A stretch of 64,000 nt of DNA from Tricholoma matsutake (Eukaryota; Basidiomycota; Agaricomycetes; Agaricales; Tricholomataceae), in the NCBI GenBank assembly GCA_026075535.2, contig AP026546.1:9672001-9736000 (forward strand), written 5' to 3'. Below the pieces are notes generated by a model, which saw nothing but the letters and a program-made list of their open reading frames with translations, was not told the origin of the DNA and ran no database searches. The translations under genes and the position numbers were made by a program. This document shows positions 55,370 through 64,000 of this stretch, in pieces (the stretch's first letter is position 1; each line of letters begins with the position of its first letter).

Positions 55370-58340
55370 AACCCTCCCTCCTGAACATGAGTATGGATTC
55401 AAACAATGTGCATGATGTCGGGAAATAAATAGAAGTGCACAAGCTCAAGCATCAAAGTGCAAGTGCAAAGGTGAGCCTCCTAGGCTACTGCCACCCACCG
55501 TGCGTCATACCAGCCAAAGTCTATGAAGATCCTCTTGTAGTCTCTTCTGGATCAGAATCTGATGATGGGAACCAAAGTGCCAGTTTATATTGTTGTATCA
55601 ATAACACAACTACTGACAAGCACACCAAGACTCTTGTTTCCTTTGAAAACAGTCAAAAGCTTTTCTCAGCACTAAGAAAAAAATGTTGGAGCACCTCTGT
55701 AGTGGAATTTGATGACAAGGAAAGGGTGCAGATGCTTACTCATGAGGTGTGGAAGGTCACTGGATGGCGTTTTCGGTATGTCACAAAGATGGCTCATGGG
55801 GTATAGAGCCTAAACATAGAATGACAGAGTACAAGACCACAGGAAGATGACAACAAGGCACAAGACATGGCTGTGGTGTAGCCAGGACACAAAGTGGAAG
55901 CAGAAGTCACACCCAAGCCAAAGAGAGGGCATGAAACACTGTGATACCCTTGGAATGGAGCAGTTTGACTGCAAAAGCAGATTGATTGTATCCTGCAAGA
56001 AGGGCTCATCAGCAGATGAGTGCATTATCCTTATACATTTACAACACCATGCAAAACACAAACCTTATTACAATGTGGCAATGCCACTGGAAGCACTCAA
56101 GATCATCCAGGAGAACCTAGAGTGGTGCACACCCAACTCTCTTGCAATGAAGATTCAGGCACTATATCCAAGTGTCACCACTAATCAAGTACACACAGCA
56201 TGGACAACTATGAGCAAAACATTATGGAAGTGAGACCCATCTGCAAAGATGCTACTTGAAGAGTACCCTGATGATGTGGACATGTTTAAGGCAACAGCAA
56301 AAGGAGTTGAGCAACTATGTTGGGGTCAGAAGAGAATCCTCTTGTCCCTCAGAGGCAAGATCATGGAGGTTGGACTTGATGCAACATGTACGTAATGAGC
56401 ATTTCTGGATTAACAATGAAAATGGCAGTCAACACAAACTTGAAACACCTTGAACTCTACTCAATCCTTGGAGAATATGATAATGCAGGTTTTCCACTTG
56501 TGTACTGCCTACAGTCAACACTTGATGCAAAACAGATCAGAAAACAAAAGCATGCACTGGAGGCCTGGGCAAAACAACTCAAGGACAGCAATGTCAAAGA
56601 GGATCTGGGATCATGCAAAGATCCAACTATGCTGGTGGCATCTATGTAAAGCTGTCAGATAGCACTTTTCAAAAGGCAAACTAGCAACTACACCATATGG
56701 TCCCAGTCAGGCAAAGCAAGAATTTCCCTTCATTAATGTTGCATTCTGGCTGTTTGGGGACACAGACCCTGATGACATTGAGGGCAGCGCACTCAATTAT
56801 CCACAAGAAGCACCAGCTACTTACCCACCTCAACCCCATGCACTCACTCTGCACATTCCTACTCTAACCCAGCAGTCAAACATTGAGCATCAATCCATAC
56901 AACAGCACATGAAAAACAGTGTTTTGACACCTGGCACAACAGATAATACACATAAAGAGAACATTCCAGTGTCAAAGTTGGCATTGTTAGCACCACAACC
57001 AGCAGCACATCACACTGGCATCATGGGTTGATACTGAGGACAACCAGGGTGTGCCCAGACTTACAATCCATCTGCCTTTGAAGACTAATTGCAAAATTGT
57101 TGAGGATGATACAAGTGATGATGATGAACTGAGATGATGCACCTTTTGTTGAAAAGAGTTCCAGGAGGACATCCTCAACATGATGGAGCAACATCTGTGT
57201 GCTCATCCACTGATTCTAGGCTATGTCCACCCTAGTCCCGCTGGAATCCGTGAATGGGCAGTTAAACAGATGTATAACTTCTGTGTTGCAAATGATCTTC
57301 ATGAGTTGTGGGCATATCTGTGGGGCAATTGGTATCAGAGTGGTCACTGGGAGCTTTGGGCATGCTCTGGATATCCTAAAATACCTGTACTGAAAACAAC
57401 CCTGATTCTCAAGAGTCAGTGAGTGATGAGGGATCTCGGCTTCACACTTACCATAGCTAACCTACAGCTCTTGCAGCTGGCATCAAATCAAGAAGGACTT
57501 CCTTCACCATTTTTCCCTGCTATGGATTGATTTGCTTGTGTGGATCCTAGTCACAAAGCTGGTACCCACCTACTACCAAAAGCTTGATTTGATGTTGAAC
57601 AATGTTGGATGATATTGAGAGCTGCCATCATGGAGGAAGCATTTCAAGCAGCATGTAAGAAGGCTGCAAAGATGCCAATAACTCTCCCTCTGAATGAGAA
57701 ATATTGCCCAGACCCTCTGAAGTGGGTATGCACATGCCCTCATCTCCATAAACACTGTGTCCTGTTATACAAGCATCTTGTCCAATCAGTACATCCTGTC
57801 GATCCAAAGTTTTTTCTAGAGGTCAAATGAGGACGTACCACTCCATTTTGGTTTTATTCCTCCCTCATTCCTCTTGATGGCACTCTTCAAATATCACCAA
57901 CAATCACACCCTCTACCACTCCTAATGAGAATGACAGTGATAGCAAATCAGATGATGACAATGATGTGCCTGTTGATATGGGAGAGAATATCAGTAGTCA
58001 AGCCACATTTCAGGAGCACTTCACTCACCGCTTTGAGAATTTTGCAACAGTCTGGAATTCCAAGTACAATTTGGTGACAATAGGATGTTGAATATCATTG
58101 AGCAAGAAGGAGCATCATTCTTCTGGTTGGCACATGACTGTCTGGATCACAAACATTGTCAACATTCAACAAGAACTCCAGCACCTATAACATGGGAGCA
58201 ATCAACAAGCAACACAATGTTCTACCAAGCACATCCATTATCACATTCTGGTTGACAGGAAGGCATGTGACCTATATGGTTCCAAGCTTCTTTTCCACAT
58301 AGCGCAGTCCATTTGGTTCACGCTGTCAAACTGACTTATG
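55370..58340 (+). pseudogene. MULE-type transposase relic
   Basis: In order: N-terminal domain with KKCWSTSVVEFDDKERVQML (55680) and HEVWKVTGWRFRYVT; CKSRLIVSCKKGSSADECII (55970); WCTPNSLAMKIQALYPSVTT (56130); catalytic region RGKIMEVGLDAT (56350), a roughly 50-bp insertion, NLKHLELYSILGEYDNAGFP, and AKIQLCWWHLCKAVR (56630); then EDDTSDDDEL, MMEQHLCAHPLILGYVHPSP (57180), REWAVKQMYNFCVANDLHEL, WELWACSGYPKIPVLKTTLI. This layout is that of Mutator-like transposases widespread in Agaricomycetes. Frames change at least five times. Confidence 0.82.
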
Positions 58341-59674
58341 TACAGGTAAACTTTCATTTACTTGTATGTTATATTAGCTGTCTATAGTGTTCATAATAAT
58401 ATCTATGAGGTTTATCATCATCTGGTACTTCAACTAACCAGATTCTGGTCAGGTGACCATGTCCAGGGTGGGGTTGAGCAAGGGAACTTAGTATTGCAAC
58501 TCTGACATCTGACATCCCCATGGGTGAACCATCACACCACAGTGAAAAGTCGTTCGATGCACAGCAACATGGAATGATCTGAAGCGATGATATCATGTGT
58601 CATACAAGTGTCACATTTTGTCTGATTTGCCATTTGAAAAAGGGTTGGAGTGATGCCTAACAACAATCCTCAACAAAGTTTTGACTTCAAGTTGTGCACT
58701 CTGTACAAGGGGGTGTCAGAAAAAAAAGAAAGCATACCAGGTTGGATTTCTTTTTAAGCTGCCCATGAGGGAACTCACACCAGAGAGTTCAAGTTTTCAG
58801 GTCAACTGAAAACTTTGCCGAAGTTTGAAGTTTTGATGAAAATTCTAGACCACTGAAAACAATAGTGCACAGTGATTCAAAGCAGCAACTACCATACATA
58901 GGAAGTGTACTACAATGCTCACTTTTACCTTGTAGTATTCAGGAAACCCAGGACTCCCTCAGTATTAAATGTGAGGGATCCTCAAAATATCCCTACTACT
59001 ATCTTATGTGACAATACCACAACTAAATCCATATCTGAAGACCCACTCCTTCACTTGAGACTTAGCTGCTTTCAGCACTGTACAGTTTGAGTGGGTGTTA
59101 TCACACATGTTATCCCTATGTTCACTGATATAATCAAGCAAATGATCAGATATGAGCAAGATATAGCATTCAAAGGTCCAATTTAGTCCGGTTTTTCACC
59201 TTTTCATTGATGAACTGGGACCAGGACCAGTTTTACAATTTCAAGATCTCAGACAAAATTGGACTGGACTGCCATGGACCAGTCCATCGCAGTCCTAGTC
59301 AGTTCAAACTGACCTTCACATAGAATGGGCAGCAGAGATAAAATACTACCAAATACTACTATGATATATGCAGAAAGTCAAAAATGATTCAGATGTAACT
59401 AAGCAGACTAATATGTAGCATGGATATTAAGACTAGAGATGTTATTAGAAAATATAACATAAAAACACTGGAGCTTACATACTTGGTGTGAGACTGTCAG
59501 AGCCCAGGCCATCATAACTTTGAATGACTAGAGTGGGGAATGGCAGACTCCAAAGCCTCCATCCTAAGCCAATAAATGGCAGCAATGATATGAAACTTGC
59601 CTTGATACCTCTACAATACAAATGAATGAGTTGTCTGTATATTAATAAATATGAGAGACTTGACTAACATGCCA
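58341..59674. other. no gene recognised; ACTGGTCC palindromic fragment
   Basis: 59165-59310 contains ACTGGGACCAGGACCAGT-like words of the 1005-1195 MITE type. Otherwise nothing I can support. Confidence 0.45.
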
Positions 59675-60079
59675 TTACAAAGCTACAGAAGTGCTCAACA
59701 ACTCCAATGAATCTGAATCCCCTGATACTATGTATTCCTTCAACCCATCAGATGACACTGTTGATGCTGTGGGGTTGACTGAATGGCCAGTATAAGGAGC
59801 TGAGAAGGCTGGTGACCTACTAGAATGTCCAGAAGAACCATTTGAGACCAAACCAGTCAGGATAAGAGAAGAAAGCTGAATGGATGCATGCCCACAACAA
59901 GGAGATGGTGCCAAAAGGGATTGAAGAGACATGGGCAGTAAGAGCAGGGGAAAATGCTCACAATCAAGAACACCACACAGTGACTTATATGGAGACTCAG
60001 CTATCCAAAATGTTTGATCTCTGGAAAGACAGTACTGGAAAATAAGAATTGAGCATGAGGACAGAAGACAATGGAGCAT
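59675..60079 (-). CDS. 134-aa hypothetical ORF
   Basis: Open frame with hydrophobic start and a Ser-rich second half (GLVSNGSSGHSSRSPAFSAP). No domain recognised. It may be a downstream exon of the gene at 60205-61740 or noncoding. Confidence 0.25.
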   Translation of the reverse strand: MLHCLLSSCSILIFQYCLSRDQTFWIAESPYKSLCGVLDCEHFPLLLLPMSLQSLLAPSPCCGHASIQLSSLILTGLVSNGSSGHSSRSPAFSAPYTGHSVNPTASTVSSDGLKEYIVSGDSDSLELLSTSVAL

Positions 60080-60204
60080 GCGCCAGTGGAAGTATTATAG
60101 TATTTAGCTGGAATATAGTTGAAACACTGCCATCAGGTTGTGGGGCAGTCTGATAAGTGGCATCATGCAACACAATGATTAGTGCTATTAGTATTGTCAA
60201 CTAG

Positions 60205-61740
60205 TCAATCACAGACTGTTTCAGCAGCAGGTGGGGATGTGGCAGGTGGAAGTGTGGGAACGGGGGTGGGAGTGGGAGTGGGAGCAGCCTCGCATTTGTC
60301 TTCCTCAGGCCAAGCAGCCTCATGTCCATCTTCCTCACTACCAGCATCAGTGGCAGCAGCCCTGTGCCAGTGATCCGGCCCCAGCATCCTGCTCATCTTC
60401 ATTGACCTCCATACCATACCTTTGCCTATAGCTTGGACCCTCTCCAAGATAGTGCAGCTCACCTGCACCATTGTACAACACAAGGGGTTGTGGGCAGAAC
60501 CCCATGTACTCTTCCATCTCATCCATCCTCCTGCTCAAGCTGGCCATATTCTCCCTTATGTTGGCCATTACTCTGGGGAAGTTCTGATGGAGCCAATCAC
60601 CCTGATTGTACAGATGGTGCTCCAGTCCTTGTATATGGTCATTGAAGTCACAGAGCTCCCCAGCAGTAACAGGAACAGGAGCAGGAGAGAGTGAGGGAGA
60701 GGGCAAGGGTGGGTGTTTGTGCACAACATCAACCATCTCAATGTCGGAGGAATATGTTGCTGTGGTCAATGTTCAGTGGTTATTTGTATGGTGATATGTA
60801 GTACTTACCCTTTGATTTCCCTTTTTCTTCCCTCATGAACCTCTGCAAGGATCCAGCCTTCTTCACCTTTCTTCTGGCCGCATCTTTTCCTTTCTCTGGC
60901 TTGTCCCCTGCATGACCATCTTTCATGTTTTTGCACTTGACTTTGCCCTTCTGACATTCGAAACATGTGTTCTTCACATTGACCTGTTTGTGACATTGTT
61001 GCTGAAGCTGGAAGCATTGTATGCAGGGAGTGGGCCTTACTGCCCCACACACTGGTTGTCACCAACGTTCCCTTTGCTCCTTTCACTCCAACAATACATC
61101 TCCATTACTTTCCATCCCCTGTGATTCCCCATCATTTTTGAAATCCTCACCAGACCTCCCACTGCTGCTCTGAAGTATGTGCCTGGTCCTGCCACTCCCA
61201 CTTGGTCTTGCTGGAGTGGTTGGGGTGGGTGGTGCTGATGGGCACACATCTGGGCATCGATATTCTGGCTGGCGTGACCCAGATCCCGATGGCTCTGCTG
61301 GCGCCTGTGGTTTCCTTTGCCTGCTCTCCCCTCAAGCTCCTGCTCCCATTCCTGTTCCTCTCCCACTCCTGCTCCCATTCCTGTTCCTCTCCCACTCCTG
61401 CTCCCATTCCTGTTCCTCTCCCACTCCTGCTCCCATTCCCGCTCCTGCTCCCCTCCCTTGTCCCACTCCCATTCCTGTTCCTACACCCCCACCTGCTGCT
61501 CCTGCTCCTTGTGGTCCTGCTCCTGATCTTGAAGGAACAGTGGCCACACCACCTCCCGCTCCCAATGCCAAAACCCCTGAGGTTCCCACAATCCCACATT
61601 TCTTGTCAAATTTCTTCATCACATGCAGCTGACCTTCCATGAAAATCTCATCACCTGTTCTATCAGAACTTCCACATGCTACCGAAAAACCCCACAAGAA
61701 TGACTTGGCACCAAATGCCACTTTCAAGTCCTCCCTGAGA
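60205..61740 (-). CDS. spliced transposon-type Zn-binding protein gene, hypothetical
   Basis: Minus strand. 5' part FLWGFSVACGSSDRTGDEIF ... MEGQLHVMKKFDKKCGI (61700-61600), then a Gly/Arg/Glu repeat region. Next PCIQCFQLQQQCHK and CFECQKGKVKCKN (61020-60930): two CX2CX6C units that could bind zinc, followed by Lys-rich sequence. A 49-nt intron leads to ATYSSDIEMVDVVHK, Pro/Ser-rich linker, and an amphipathic helix (MANIRENMASLSRRMDEMEE). Stop at 60347, or, in another frame, an acidic Pro-rich tail to 60205. The exon borders above 61050 are unclear. Families with this pattern occur in many Agaricomycete genomes, usually with transposons; function unknown. Confidence 0.5.
60760..60808 (-). other. 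spliceosomal intron, 49 nt
   Basis: Minus strand GTAAGTAC donor, CACTGAAC branch-like motif, CCACAG acceptor. Splicing joins GKSK to ATYSSDIEM in one frame. Confidence 0.7.
61347..61437. repeat. 30-bp minisatellite, three copies
   Basis: Near-perfect 30-bp units (TGTTCCTCTCCCACTCCTGC + TCCCATTCC) inside the Gly/Arg/Glu region; in frame, so the protein repeats a 10-residue unit. Confidence 0.8.
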
Positions 61741-62169
61741 TCCTGTCGTTGCCATGAAAATAATGTGCTCTACAGTATATTAGTCCCACTGTCATCCTGA
61801 TAGCATTTTACTTACAAGGGCCCATTTTTGTTCCCTCATGATGGCCTTGATGTTTCATGTTTGAAGGCCATTTCAGACGGCCTTCTCAATCTGGCTGATG
61901 TGGCCGAGCACTTGTTGAGCTGTAATGTTCATGTTGAGATGAGTCGGGGTGGGGATGGGAATGGGGACAGGTGTGATGGGGTTTGAAAGTCAACAAAAGT
62001 TGGAACAATGAAAATCAACCATCATGTGTGTTCTTCAAGGCCAAACAAATAACATCCAATCAATATCTGATCACTAGATTAGATGCACATTATAACCTCT
62101 GTTACATTGATCCATCCACAATGAGCGACCAGCAGCAAACGCAAGGCAATGTTCTAGATGGCTACATCC
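61741..62169. other. intergenic, nothing recognised
   Basis: No supported ORF or repeat. Confidence 0.4.
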
Positions 62170-63190
62170 CTATCTGATGATAGGTTGTCTCCTCGGCTCA
62201 AAGGCTGATTCACCACTTTAACCTAAATGACCATCAAACATCCCCGATCAACTTTGAACAGCTGCAACTGCAATCAAACATTGTTGACTGTCATCGACCA
62301 TCACCAAGCATTATCGATCAATATTGAGAGACTATGAGCAACATTGGGCACCACATTTGTTATCTATAACATGGAAGACCATGCACCAGGAAGTATTCCA
62401 ACTTGTGCTCAAACCTGCTGATAGTAGGTCGACCTCATTCCAACTCCCTATTGCATACAGAACCCACTGGATGGATTATTGTGAGACTTAGCATGGTTTA
62501 TACACAAAGGACAGTCTCTTTTAGTTCTTTCCCTTTATTACTCCTTCATCATATGATATATCTCTTTCTTGTTCAGATTCCAGTCTCCTTTTTGGCCTTG
62601 TGCCTTAACTCATATCTTTTGCCTCATGTTCTACACATGTTTCTTATACCATTTTAGGAAGTTTCTTTTAAAAACATATAAAACTCTGTAGTATCTACTT
62701 GGAAATACAAGAAATTGTCTTCACCTATCATCTTGTATTGAAGTTTTAAGAATCAGATCTATCCTCTAAACAATTGAAGCTTCTACAAGTTTTCTCAATC
62801 AACGAGAAACCTCTGCAACCATCCTTGTCCTTGATCCTCTTTCGACCCTGTCATCGTTAGCACTAGTAACCATCCCAACACTTCATAGCCATTGGCTATA
62901 GCCTTCATATACCATTGACCTATCGAAAGGTCCCCAGAATCCACACATCGACCATTGACAATAAACATTCTTCACTGTCAATCTCATCGATCATCCTCGA
63001 TATTGATCAATACTCGATCAGACCATGCCAAGCACCTTCATCACCTATAGCACTACCTTCACGACTAGTACCAACTAGTTATCCTCCCATCAGTTGGAAC
63101 ATGAACATTCGGAATGTCTTGCACCCTTCCTCTGACTTGTGCAAATATCATTGGCTGTTTTGGTGGTTTTCCCGGGTTGAGTATCATCAT
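62170..63190 (+). repeat. probable LTR / leader of the next element
   Basis: Rich in ATCGATC-type words. Near 63195 TTTTTGGAGCCCACTGCGAGG resembles the end of an LTR followed by a primer-binding site (TGGAGCCC, like TGGCGCC). The LTR start is not defined because the second LTR is outside the window. Confidence 0.35.
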
Positions 63191-63320
63191 TTTTGGAGCC
63201 CACTGCGAGGGTTTCTGAATCATTTCATCATCGGACCAACCTTGACTTCCTCGGCTTAGGCCAACACAAGCAAGAAACCTTCATATCAATACTCGCCATG
63301 CCTTCGAATCTCTTGAACAA

Positions 63321-64000
63321 TTGGGAGACATTCTAATTCCTGTTTCCAAAGCAGAATCTACTCATCATAGACTATTTCCTTCACCTATATCATTGCCTTC
63401 CACATCGTCATCTACTTCTTCATCATCATCAACCTCTTCATTCATCATTCCAACAACTTTGACACCTCTACCATCCTTTACACAAGTCTTAACCCCTACC
63501 CCTAGAGTCATCGCATTCATGACTACCCAAACTGTGATGCCAGCTCATGGGCATTCAACCACTCCGAAGTTTGACCCTACTCAACCTTGAGAGCTCCGAC
63601 GATACTTCGAAGAACTTGAACTATTATTCCCAACCTGCAGCATCACTGAATCGAATCTGATGAACATGCTTGTTGCTATCTCGACATCGACTCTTCTGAA
63701 CTATGGGAATCACTTCCAGAATATCAGCCAGGCACTTCCTTCAATGAATTTCGAACAGCAGTACATAAACTCTATCCCAGCTCGGAAGACAATTGCAAGT
63801 GGAGCATATCGGACATGGACAAATTAGTGGGAGAACAGCTATGCATTGGGATATTCAATGTGAATGATCTAGGAATGTATTATTATGCATTCTACAACAT
63901 TACTCACTTTTTGCAAGCAAAGAATAGGATCTCGGAAGCCAAGCAAAGCAGAGCTTATGTTCGAGGATTCCAACCTGGCTTATGGACTTGAATTGCTCAA
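63321..64000 (+). pseudogene. gag: Gag of a further LTR element, cut by window end
   Basis: Ser/Thr/Pro-rich N-terminus (63321-63500), MPAHGHSTTPKFDPTQPxEL with TGA at 63588 for Arg, then RRYFEELELLFPTCSITESN. After a 1-nt shift: HACCYLDIDSSELWESLPEY, YPSSEDNCKWSISDMDKLVG, EAKQSRAYVRGFQPGLWTxI with a second TGA for Arg at about 63990. This is an Agaricomycete retrotransposon Gag type, distinct from G1-G3. Confidence 0.75.

Noticed and set aside
61147..61642. Plus-strand Pro/Leu/Ser-rich ORFs of about 150 aa
   Set aside because: Shadows of the minus-strand Gly/Arg/Glu repeat region; the spliced frame on the minus strand is better supported.

Overview
The window looks like a repeat-dense, gene-poor block of a basidiomycete genome, most likely an Agaricomycete. 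Reasons: chromodomain Ty3/gypsy elements, a Ty1/copia element, a fungal-type Helitron Rep/helicase relic (HUH motif), a MULE-type transposase relic, transposon-linked Cys-rich proteins and a 49-nt GT-AG intron. I see no convincing host housekeeping gene, rRNA, canonical tRNA or CRISPR array. Almost everything is a mobile element, a relic of one, or an element nested in another.

Layout. 1-2446: repeat debris, then a minus-strand gypsy gag relic with its LTR (G3 family). 2714-10078: G1, a full-length + strand chromodomain gypsy (TSD CATTC) whose LTRs carry six tandem stem-loops, with a candidate -1 frameshift site and a small membrane-protein ORF after pol. 10793-19404: G2, an older minus-strand gypsy with a solo LTR nested inside one of its own LTRs and an acidic ORF on the opposite strand. 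20518-21549: an intact 343-aa minus-strand ORF resembling a USP-like cysteine peptidase. 21725-29184: C1, a copia element (TSD GTAAT) interrupted by two TIR elements, N1 and N2. 30593-33025: a G3-family solo LTR split by TIR element T1. 35230-44830: Helitron relic, split by G3 (37217-43231, minus strand, TSD ACACT) and cut off by T2. 44831-49683: nested TIR elements T2, T3, M1 and T4. 50060-53427: unrecognised minus-strand Cys-rich gene interrupted by N3. 53428-55310: T5. 55370-58340: MULE relic. 60205-61740: minus-strand spliced gene with paired CX2CX6C motifs. 62170-64000: LTR or leader and gag of another + strand element.

The most unusual content is the T family (T1-T5): roughly 1.4-2 kb hAT-like elements (TIR core near CTTTACACTCCCCC, perfect 8-bp TSD in T1 and T4). 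Copies complete enough to show both ends carry two different tRNA-like A-box/B-box modules, one inside each end and both pointing outward. The interior holds GC-rich stem-loop arrays, repeated GAGCA/TGCTC hairpins and about 65-nt intron-like units with GTAAGT, CTAAC and CTAG signals. I do not recognise a described family with this architecture.

Decay history. In-frame stops across the elements are overwhelmingly TGA where conserved arginine would be CGA. The two G3 LTRs differ, where I compared them, only by transitions, mostly at CpG. This fits methylation-type C-to-T decay of a silenced block, with G1 and G3 youngest by remaining CpG content and G2, C1 and the Helitron older.
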